NCBI GenBank assembly: GCA_045636325.1
Contig: JAZTXH010000015.1
Location: 1-15,876 of the forward strand
Direction of reading: 5' to 3'
DNA from: CAKSHP01 sp045636325
GTDB lineage: Bacteria; Bacillota; Clostridia; UBA1381; UMGS1253
DNA length: 15,876 bases
The translations under genes were made by a program, and so were the position numbers. The notes below the pieces were generated by a model. It saw only the letters and a list, made by a program, of their open reading frames with translations. It was not told where the DNA came from and ran no database searches. Of the stretch, positions 6,634 through 11,732 are shown one piece after another. Within the stretch, counting starts at the first letter, position 1; every line of letters starts with the position of its first letter.

Positions 6634-6647
6634 CTTACCACCTCAAT

Positions 6648-6869
6648 CTATAAAAAAGTTATCTTTAAATTCTTTTCCCTTGCAAAAAGTCCAACAATAT
6701 AGTCTGGACCTCTTGACCACAATCTTGTCTTATAGTTGTATAACTGCTCAAAAGTTTCCGATGTCCGAAAGTTCTCTATTAGACCTTCATACCCAAAATC
6801 TTTTAAATCTTCTTCTATCATCTCTACCAACCTGTCAGCACATAACTTCTTTTCTTCTTTTTTTAGCAT
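6648..6869 (-). CDS. Hypothetical protein, 73 aa
   Basis: I do not recognise this small protein. It begins with a lysine-rich helix (MLKKEEKKLCADRL) followed by an acidic stretch and an aromatic middle (LYNYKTRLWSRG). The ATG is preceded by GAGTGAGGG, which overlaps the stop codon of a 25-codon ORF just upstream and suggests translational coupling. It lies in the same minus-strand run as the amidoligase fragment and the 118-aa gene. No function can be proposed. Confidence 0.6.
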   Translation of the reverse strand: MLKKEEKKLCADRLVEMIEEDLKDFGYEGLIENFRTSETFEQLYNYKTRLWSRGPDYIVGLFAREKNLKITFL

Positions 6870-6875
6870 ACACCC

Positions 6876-6953
6876 TCACTCTAAATCTGTTACTGATGAT
6901 ATCTCATATGCCAAATTTTCATCCAACAGCAAAGAGCGCCACGCCTTTGTCAT
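6876..6953 (-). CDS. Possible 25-aa coupled ORF or amidoligase tail remnant
   Basis: The ATG of this ORF overlaps the TGA of the amidoligase fragment (ATGA). Its own stop lies within the ribosome binding region of the next gene (GAGTGAGGG). The peptide begins MTKAWRSLLLDENLAYE and is too short to classify. The tight overlaps on both sides suggest coupled translation. It could equally be leftover sequence from the missing C-terminal part of the amidoligase. Confidence 0.3.
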   Translation of the reverse strand: MTKAWRSLLLDENLAYEISSVTDLE

Positions 6954-7198
6954 TTCCGTAAAAGTGCCATAGGTGGTAAATCCTTTACCCCCACATGGAT
7001 ATGTACACCACAGGACTCAGACTCAAAAAAGCCTGCTTTCCTCAACTTTCTCACGATTTCCTGATACATCTCAATGTCCTTTGCCAGAAGCGGAGGACTA
7101 ACAAACTCAACCTTATATGAGTCAGGACTGGAATTGCCTGTCATCTCTAACTCAAGACCCCATGTAAGGTTATCATATATTTCACGATTCAAAGCCAT
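6950..7198 (-). pseudogene. Truncated amidoligase (Amidoligase_2-like) fragment
   Basis: This 82-aa product keeps recognisable pieces of the amidoligase family often found on integrative elements. These enzymes are predicted ATP-dependent peptide-bond ligases of glutamine-synthetase-like fold. The GLELEMTG segment (about 14-21) carries the E-x-E metal-site motif, and YKVEFVSP, EIVRKLRKAG and CGVHIHVG (about 63-70) match the core. In full-length members, of roughly 250-350 aa, some tens of residues separate ELEMTG from the YKVE strand, and a long C-terminal part follows HIHV. Here the first is collapsed to about six residues and the second is missing. I therefore call it a deleted remnant, although a clean start and ribosome binding site mean a short protein could still be made. 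Confidence 0.65.
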
Positions 7199-7203
7199 AT
7201 CAC

Positions 7204-7244
7204 CATCTCCTTAATATGTTCTTGAAAGAACATAAAAGGAGATG
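7204..7244 (-). promoter_or_regulatory. Long inverted repeat sequestering a ribosome binding site
   Basis: On the minus strand CATCTCCTT plus ATGTTCTT pairs with AAGAACAT plus AAGGAGATG, leaving a 2-nt loop and a small internal loop. It forms a 17-bp stem. The 3' arm contains the AAGGAG of the amidoligase-fragment gene, whose ATG is at 7198. In a transcript covering both arms the ribosome binding site would be hidden. The centre (7216-7233) is a perfect palindrome that could instead be a protein-binding operator. Confidence 0.6.
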
Positions 7245-7771
7245 TGGTTTATGGGCTTTACATGGGTTAAAAGTGTGTAGCAACTCTTTGAAACACCTGC
7301 GCATGTCGCAGTATAACGCGTTCTCTCTGAAAGTTCAAGGCTTTTGCGAGGTTTTCTCCGCAACTCACAAAAAAGAAGCATCTATGTTAAAAATCTATGA
7401 GGTTTCGACAGCACCCTAAGTAATTTTTTTATTTCTTTTTTCTGAAAAATAGGGGTATTTGATACCCAGAATACAAAAAGAAAATACAAAGTAAAAATCT
7501 GCCCTATATTTTTGAAAAAGTTTCCCTGATATATTTTTCAGAGTCAACAGCACCAACCCTAAGTTTTTGAAGCCTTTTGAAGCCTTTGTGACGAAGTTTT
7601 GACATCAGCCAGCATGGAATACCTTTCTGGGCTTTTAAGCCCTTCTGGCTAAAATTGAGCATAATTTGATATACAACAGGGACATTATATTGTCAGGAGC
7701 CTAAACACACCAATAGCACTTTTATGCAAAACAAAAGAACCATGTGTCACGCAACACACAGTCCTGTTCTT
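7245..7771. other. Gene-poor stretch rich in inverted repeats
   Basis: No convincing protein gene is found in these 527 bp. It contains an outer inverted repeat TCTGAAAAAT (7441-7450) / ATTTTTCAGA (7533-7542) and a GGGTAT-TTG-ATACCC hairpin (7453-7467). AGCCAG/CTGGCT (7607-7612, 7645-7650) encloses GGGCTT-TT-AAGCCC (7629-7642). ACAGCACC followed within a few bases by CCCTAAGT occurs twice, near 7410 and 7545. A tandem TTTGAAGCCT pair lies near 7565-7585. It may encode a structured RNA, contain replication or transfer sites, or be decayed sequence. Confidence 0.45.
7310..7338 (-). promoter_or_regulatory. Putative promoter for the amidoligase-fragment cluster
   Basis: On the minus strand TTGAAC (7333-7338), a 17-nt spacer and TATACT (7310-7315) lie about 110 nt upstream of the gene at 7198. 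The leader would contain the hairpin at 7204-7244. A 34-codon ORF (7304 to 7200) begins almost at the predicted transcription start and ends at the gene's start. Confidence 0.5.
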
Positions 7772-7773
7772 TT
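7733..7773 (-). terminator. Terminator after the 85-aa mobile-element protein
   Basis: AAAAGAAC (7733-7740) pairs with GTTCTTTT (7766-7773) around an inner TGTG/CACA pairing. On the minus strand the stem is followed by TTTTGTTTT-like sequence. It overlaps the stop codon of the gene ending at 7772. Confidence 0.65.
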
Positions 7774-8029
7774 AGTCAATCTCATCCGCAACTGCAATCG
7801 TAGTAACATTGCAGTTTCCGAACTCAGTTATGACCACCATATTATTATAAATTGAAATAACCCTTTTTCCGCCTTTTAAAGCCTCTTGGTTAAGTTTAAT
7901 TTCTTCCGCAGATAAATTACCCCAATCACAATTTGAATGCCTGAAAAGAGCAATATGCAACTCAGGACTACTAAATGTTTTAACAGCACGCTCTGTAAGC
8001 ATAACGCGCTCTATGCCTATACCAAACAA
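7772..8029 (-). CDS. Small mobile-element-associated protein, TTG start
   Basis: This 85-aa protein resembles a family of short, uncharacterised proteins common on plasmids and integrative elements of Firmicutes. The family pattern is LTERAV...LFRHSNCDWGNL...N.EAL..G.RVIS.Y...V.ITE...VTTI. No catalytic role is established. The frame opens with TTG at 8027-8029, preceded by GGGAGGTGG at suitable spacing, which decides this unusual start. The internal ATG of MLTERAV (about 8002) has no ribosome binding site but matches where relatives seem to begin. Its ribosome binding site lies in the 3' arm of the hairpin that also terminates the upstream methyltransferase gene, and a promoter overlaps that hairpin. 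Confidence 0.7.
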   Translation of the reverse strand: MFGIGIERVMLTERAVKTFSSPELHIALFRHSNCDWGNLSAEEIKLNQEALKGGKRVISIYNNMVVITEFGNCNVTTIAVADEID

Positions 8030-8031
8030 AA

Positions 8032-8076
8032 AACCACCTCCCAGAGTTTGTCATATTATAACTCTGGGGAGTGGTT
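8032..8076 (-). terminator. Hairpin acting as terminator and ribosome-binding-site lock
   Basis: Arms 8060-8076 and 8032-8048 form a 17-position stem with one G-U pair and one mismatch. On the minus strand it is followed directly by TTTTTTG, so it should terminate transcripts of the methyltransferase gene that ends at 8093. The 3' arm includes GGGAGGTGG, the ribosome binding site of the next gene, so read-through RNA would also have that site masked. Confidence 0.75.
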
Positions 8077-8083
8077 ATTGCAA
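8055..8083 (-). promoter_or_regulatory. Promoter nested in the hairpin loop
   Basis: On the minus strand TTGCAA (8078-8083), exactly 17 nt, then TATAAT (8055-8060). The -10 box is in the loop of the 8032-8076 hairpin. A transcript starting about 7 nt further on (near 8048) would lack the 5' arm and so expose the ribosome binding site of the 85-aa gene. Confidence 0.65.
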
Positions 8084-8092
8084 GGCTTATAT

Positions 8093-9403
8093 TTAATTTT
8101 CTATCGGTGGTAATTCAAGCAATTCAACTATCTGGTCGAACACTTCCTGATGCTTATACTTTTTAGGTTTGTTCTTTTTACCTTTAGTAGAAGCCTGTTC
8201 TGCTTGTTCTAAATCCAGATAATGCTTATCATATTCTGCAGGAGTATAATCAGTAAAATCATACACTATATCTTCCGCATAACTACTTATAGCATCGGTG
8301 GCATCAGAATATGACGCAATCTTGTCAAACATATCACTTTCAAAATTACACCAGATATATTCAGAAACTACTTTTTCAAGTTGAGTATACTCTATACCTC
8401 CACTGTTTTTTACCTGATTTTGATATGCCATAACCTTTATCAAATTATAATAAAGTTCTTTGTTTTCATCTTCATTTATATCTATTTTCCTATCTTCAAG
8501 TTTAGCATGCATTATTAAATCAAAATCAGACTTTCCAGAAACATGAATGATTCTGTCAGACATATAGCAATTCCAATGAGGCTCATCAAATAAAGATAAA
8601 TAAGGAATCAAACCTTTTCTATGCATACATATCATAACACTACACTTTGCATCCTTGCAAAGCCTTATCAATTCTTTATGCATGCTATAAGGCCAATCAT
8701 TCTTATAACTATTGACGCAATCGAAATATGGTGGGTCAATTACCAGAAGCATACCCGCATCATCATGATACTTTTTTATCAGGTCAAAGCAGTCCATGTT
8801 AGTGCATTCCATTCCACGCACTGACATATTTACATTTATAAAGTTATCCAGATAGGACATATTCTCTACAAGTATTTTATTGAAAATATTTATTACACTA
8901 TACTCATTTTCAGTTATTCTTCGCTTTGCTGAATAATGAATACCTGTCCTATTATTTTGAACAGAACCCCAGATAACAATAGTAGCCAAAGTTGCCGCAA
9001 CTACAACATCCAAATCAGGGTGGTCATCAGGTCCACAAGATACATATTTACGAGCAACATTGAACAGGACTCTGCATTTTGTTTCCTCGTCAGCATCTAT
9101 ATCAGACTTTAGAACCCTATCAATTATGTACTGAACCCTATTTGAAATCCTGACGACATTACCCTTATCTTTTAAAGCACGCATAAGAGAGGCTAAACCA
9201 TACTCCCATTCATTATAACCAATAAAACTGAATTTGCTTTGGTCTAAACTACAGGACAGTTTTCCGCCTCCGCCACAAACATCATAGACCTTACGAATAC
9301 CTGATTTTTCACAATAATTCTCAATAGCACTACACAATTTATCTGCGAGTCTTGTTTTTCCGCCTACACAGGGAATACCAACAATTTCTCGCTTATCATT
9401 CAT
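8093..9403 (-). CDS. Dam-like DNA adenine methyltransferase
   Basis: This 436-aa enzyme of the D12 class is predicted to transfer a methyl group from AdoMet to adenine N6 in DNA. Visible motifs, numbered from the chosen start, are VGGKTRLADKL (about 13-23), the AdoMet loop DVCGGGGKLS (41-50, with CGGGG in place of the usual F-x-G-x-G) and IDPPYF (222-227). The C-terminal ~150 residues lie beyond the usual domain and end in a lysine-rich segment (KGKKNKPKKYK) that may bind DNA. The ATG at 9403 overlaps the stop of the upstream gene by 8 nt; a longer start at 9418 (MRAKAM) is possible. Overlap with the 265-aa gene implies coupled expression. It is clearly different from the methyltransferase at 3191-5035. 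Confidence 0.9.
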   Translation of the reverse strand: MNDKREIVGIPCVGGKTRLADKLCSAIENYCEKSGIRKVYDVCGGGGKLSCSLDQSKFSFIGYNEWEYGLASLMRALKDKGNVVRISNRVQYIIDRVLKSDIDADEETKCRVLFNVARKYVSCGPDDHPDLDVVVAATLATIVIWGSVQNNRTGIHYSAKRRITENEYSVINIFNKILVENMSYLDNFINVNMSVRGMECTNMDCFDLIKKYHDDAGMLLVIDPPYFDCVNSYKNDWPYSMHKELIRLCKDAKCSVMICMHRKGLIPYLSLFDEPHWNCYMSDRIIHVSGKSDFDLIMHAKLEDRKIDINEDENKELYYNLIKVMAYQNQVKNSGGIEYTQLEKVVSEYIWCNFESDMFDKIASYSDATDAISSYAEDIVYDFTDYTPAEYDKHYLDLEQAEQASTKGKKNKPKKYKHQEVFDQIVELLELPPIEN

Positions 9404-10193
9404 TGCCTTCGCCCTCATTTTCTTCCTGTGCTATCTTTAGCATTTTACGACTAATATCAATTACATAGCATCTAAAAGCCTTTTCTTCCGCACTTAAAGT
9501 TATATCCTTGCAAACCATAGCACCACTACCAGGCAAAATATAACCAGCAGAAATAAACTCGTTAACAACAGTCTTTACATAGATTCCATCACTTTCAGAC
9601 CAACCAATGAGTCTTTTAAACTCGGTGTCACGAACAGCCAGAACCTCTCTGCCATATTTTGATTTAGAAGTATATAAATCATCATCAAGCCAAGCAGCAA
9701 CAGTAGTAGAGTCCGCATCCTTATTTGTTCTTGAAGCAAAAGTATCCGCGCTTGCAATGATATTTTCTAACAAGGTATTATAATACTTATCAATTACATT
9801 ATCTGCAATAGCACCATTTAAAAGAATATCAATAGCACCCTGACCTTCTAAAACAATTATAGGATTGTTTTTATTGTCAGCCCTGTCATTTTGAACACAG
9901 GCATCAGCAGAAGCCTGTAATTGCTTTATAACCTTTGAATCTAAATAGCCAACAGAACCCAAAACAGGCTTAACTATCTTTGCAAACTGGAATATAAAGT
10001 CATAATAAAGAAAACTTTTCTCAACCTGTGCACCAAGTTTAGATTTTACCTTAACTGCATATACAGGAGCATCTTTTTTAGAATAGTCTCCTCTAAACAC
10101 AGCAATATACCAATATTGATTAAATCTTAAATCATTAACATTATCAAGCGTTGCTAAATAATCTTTACTATCAAAAGGGTTGTAATTACTCAT
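9396..10193 (-). CDS. Unknown 265-aa partner of the methyltransferase
   Basis: I do not recognise this protein. It starts MSNYNPFDSKDYL and has an aromatic beta-type segment (QYWYIAVFRGDY...YAVKV). A long helical middle follows. Near 180-235 a segment (EFKRLIGWSESDGIYVKTVVNEFISAGYIL) could be a winged-helix DNA-binding region. The C-terminus is acidic (EENEGEGNE). The ATG at 10193 follows GGAGG at 8 nt; a TTG at 10208 overlaps that site. It overlaps the start of the downstream methyltransferase gene and shares its promoter, so the two probably act together. Possible roles are a specificity, restriction or regulatory partner, but no PD-(D/E)xK or HNH signature could be seen. Confidence 0.7.
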   Translation of the reverse strand: MSNYNPFDSKDYLATLDNVNDLRFNQYWYIAVFRGDYSKKDAPVYAVKVKSKLGAQVEKSFLYYDFIFQFAKIVKPVLGSVGYLDSKVIKQLQASADACVQNDRADNKNNPIIVLEGQGAIDILLNGAIADNVIDKYYNTLLENIIASADTFASRTNKDADSTTVAAWLDDDLYTSKSKYGREVLAVRDTEFKRLIGWSESDGIYVKTVVNEFISAGYILPGSGAMVCKDITLSAEEKAFRCYVIDISRKMLKIAQEENEGEGNE

Positions 10194-10208
10194 TTGAAAT
10201 ACCTCCAA

Positions 10209-10496
10209 AATTATACATTTTTATTTTATTATATCACAACACGATAGCAAAGTAAATGGATAGAAAGATTTTTATATAAAAGCACGAATATTTTTTTGAT
10301 AGGTATAATCAGCCTAAAACACCCCAAAACGCCTTTGTCCAGATGCCACAACCCCAGTGTTTATGCCACTTGAGAGGGGTTTTTACACTAAAAAATCAGC
10401 CTAATTTTGAAGAAAAACGCCTTAAAAGTTTATAAAAAACCATAGTTTGTCCAGTTTTTTGTCCAGAATGCCATAGTGTTAGATGTAAGAATAGAC
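10209..10496. other. Gene-free right end of the island
   Basis: No gene is visible. Besides the promoter at 10228-10256, the stretch holds three ATGCCA hexamers (10343, 10363 and 10468) and repeated TTTGTCCAG (from 10334, again from 10447, with a third GTCCAG from 10461). TTAGATGTA at 10479-10487 is inverted as TACATCTAA at 10565-10573. The cluster of short repeats next to attR fits integrase or excisionase arm sites, as at the left end. Confidence 0.45.
10228..10256 (-). promoter_or_regulatory. Promoter of the 265-aa gene and methyltransferase
   Basis: On the minus strand TTTACT (10251-10256), a 17-nt spacer and TATAAT (10228-10233) lie about 35 nt before the start at 10193, giving a short leader with GGAGG. 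Confidence 0.65.
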
Positions 10497-10520
10497 GAAC
10501 CCCATCCGAAGATGGGGTTC
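10497..10520 (-). terminator. UUCG-capped hairpin downstream of rubrerythrin
   Basis: A perfect 10-bp stem (GAACCCCATC / GATGGGGTTC) closes a 4-nt loop. On the minus strand the loop is C-UUCG-G, an unusually stable tetraloop. Only a weakly U-rich tail (GTCTATTCTT) follows, so it may act as a terminator or as a 3'-end stabiliser of the rubrerythrin mRNA. It lies inside the island, about 55 nt beyond the rubrerythrin stop. Confidence 0.55.
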
Positions 10521-10575
10521 TGTAATTATTCGTAAAACGCCCTTGTTAAGCGGTTTTCAAAGACTACATCTAAGA

Positions 10576-11115
10576 TTAGAAGAATCTTTTTAACAAGCCC
10601 TCAAATGCTTTTCCATGTCGAGCTTCGTCTCTAGCCATTTCGTGCACAGTGTCATGTATAGCATCAAGATTTGCTTCTTTAGCCATTTTAGCTAAATCAA
10701 ACTTACCTGCAGTAGCACCGTTTTCAGCATCAACTCTTAACTCAAGATTCTTCTTTGTAGAATCGGTAACAACTTCACCTAAAAGCCCTGCAAATTTAGC
10801 AGCATGTTCTGCTTCTTCATAAGCTGCTTTTTCCCAGTAAAGGCCAATTTCAGGATAACCTTCACGATGAGCAACTCTTGCCATCGCAAGATACATACCA
10901 ACTTCGCAACACTCGCCCTCAAAATTAGCACGAAGACCATCTATAATCTCCTGGCTTACGCCCTGAGCGATACCAACAACATGCTCAGCTGCCCAAGTTT
11001 TTTCACTACTCTGTTCCTTAAACTTATCTGCACTTACATGGCATACCGGACACTCGTTAGGTGCACTATCTCCCTCGTGTACATAACCGCATACGCTGCA
11101 AACAAACTTTTTCAT
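10576..11115 (-). CDS. rbr: Reverse rubrerythrin with island-supplied C-terminus
   Basis: This 179-aa peroxide-reducing non-heme iron protein protects anaerobes from H2O2. A rubredoxin domain comes first (C6-x2-C9 and C22-x2-C25), followed by a ferritin-like diiron domain, the 'reverse' order typical of clostridia. Diiron ligand motifs are visible as E101-x-x-H104 and E164-x-x-H167, with a further Glu near 66-68. The ATG is preceded by AAGGAG. It lies 39 nt downstream of perR, in one operon. The final codons, from about residue 167 on, span the attR core. The present ending KRFF is island sequence, whereas the original KRYFG ending is stranded at 517-563. The protein should remain functional, because the ligand His167 and the following conserved residues are preserved. 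Confidence 0.95.
   Translation of the reverse strand: MKKFVCSVCGYVHEGDSAPNECPVCHVSADKFKEQSSEKTWAAEHVVGIAQGVSQEIIDGLRANFEGECCEVGMYLAMARVAHREGYPEIGLYWEKAAYEEAEHAAKFAGLLGEVVTDSTKKNLELRVDAENGATAGKFDLAKMAKEANLDAIHDTVHEMARDEARHGKAFEGLLKRFF
10601..10619. repeat. attR core, 19-bp direct repeat
   Basis: This is identical to 545-563. On the minus strand it encodes the H-G-K-A-F codons of rubrerythrin, including diiron ligand His167. Left of the core the coding sequence keeps the same residues with different codons (TTG TTA in place of CTG CTT), showing that it came with the island. Confidence 0.88.
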
Positions 11116-11154
11116 AATACATGACTCCTTTTTTATTTAAATTTTTTTATATTT

Positions 11155-11559
11155 TTATTCAACGGTACACTGATTACATATACCGTAATAATAAACTTCT
11201 TTATGCGTTACAGAAAAACCATCAGGTTTCATCTTAGGCTCATCAACATCTAAATCATAAATTGCCTTGCATTTATCACACTTAAAATGCCCATGAAAGC
11301 CTGCATATCCATCATATCTCACTTGCTGAGCATCAATATCAATCTCTTTGATAATATCCTTTTCTGCAAGCAGTTTAAGCGTATTATACACAGATGTTTT
11401 CGATAATGTTGGAATTTTTTCTTCCAAAGCTTTATAAATTTCATCAGCCGGAGGATGTGTTCTGTTGCACAACAAATAATCTAAAACACCAAGCCTTACT
11501 ACAGAAGGGCGAATATCATTGTCACACAAAATACTTTTTGCTTTATCCTTCTGTATCAT
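11155..11559 (-). CDS. perR: PerR-type peroxide-sensing repressor
   Basis: This 134-aa Fur-superfamily repressor has an N-terminal winged helix (about 10-80, with TSVYNTLKLL as recognition region) and a C-terminal dimerisation domain. The structural zinc site is visible as C94-x2-C97 and C128-x2-C131. The regulatory metal ligands of Bacillus PerR (H37, D85, H91, H93, D104) all have counterparts shifted by two residues: H35, D83, H89, H91 and D102. The Asp at the last position favours PerR over Fur. The ATG has a strong AAGGAGGGGG site. It is followed by rubrerythrin, its expected target, and preceded by two tandem operators on a consensus promoter, so autoregulation is likely. Confidence 0.93.
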   Translation of the reverse strand: MIQKDKAKSILCDNDIRPSVVRLGVLDYLLCNRTHPPADEIYKALEEKIPTLSKTSVYNTLKLLAEKDIIKEIDIDAQQVRYDGYAGFHGHFKCDKCKAIYDLDVDEPKMKPDGFSVTHKEVYYYGICNQCTVE

Positions 11560-11583
11560 AATAACCCCCTCCTTTTGAAATTT

Positions 11584-11613
11584 TGTAATGATTACATTTT
11601 TGTAATGATTACA
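11584..11613. promoter_or_regulatory. Two tandem PerR/Fur-type operators
   Basis: TGTAATGATTACA occurs at 11584-11596 and again at 11601-11613, with centres 17 bp apart. Each is a 6-1-6 palindrome like Fur/PerR boxes. They lie immediately downstream of the -10 element and cover the transcription start of perR, fitting repression by PerR itself. Confidence 0.8.
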
Positions 11614-11618
11614 TTTTT

Positions 11619-11647
11619 ATTATAGCATTGATTTTATCCTTTGTCAA
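11619..11647 (-). promoter_or_regulatory. Consensus promoter of the perR-rubrerythrin operon
   Basis: On the minus strand TTGACA (11642-11647), exactly 17 nt, and TATAAT (11619-11624) match the sigma-A consensus perfectly. Such strength suits a promoter held down by repressor until peroxide stress. Confidence 0.88.
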
Positions 11648-11672
11648 CACTTTTTTAAATTTTTTCACAAAA

Positions 11673-11715
11673 AAAATCAGAATGGACTATCCAATGCAGA
11701 ATCCATTCTGATTTT
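11673..11715 (-). terminator. Rho-independent terminator of corA
   Basis: A perfect 14-bp stem (11673-11686 with 11702-11715) is followed by a run of eight T on the minus strand, just after the corA stop codon. Confidence 0.88.
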
Positions 11716-11732
11716 ATCGTTTTTATACTTGT

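Larger units (their letters stand above)
545..10619. mobile_element. Integrative element inserted in rubrerythrin 3' end
   Basis: The element is bounded by the 19-bp direct repeats at 545-563 and 10601-10619, giving a unit of 10,056 bp. It carries a complete tyrosine integrase at its left end, pointing out of the element. Its cargo is an XRE regulator, a SLOG-like protein, two Dam-like DNA adenine methyltransferases, a ribbon-helix-helix protein, a Cys-rich repeat protein, an amidoligase fragment and several small unknowns. No relaxase, type IV secretion, replication, capsid or terminase gene is present, so it probably depends on a helper element or is a genomic island that can only excise and integrate. 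Integration restores the rubrerythrin reading frame with an element-encoded last ten or so codons. Confidence 0.87.

Noticed and set aside
7216..7419. 67-codon plus-strand frame in the gene-poor stretch
   Set aside because: It starts inside the palindrome with no ribosome binding site, has no recognisable features and overlaps a minus-strand promoter-like pair and leader.
545..10619. Conjugative element, plasmid or prophage identity
   Set aside because: No relaxase, coupling protein, secretion, replication, capsid, portal or terminase gene is visible; only integration and cargo genes are present.
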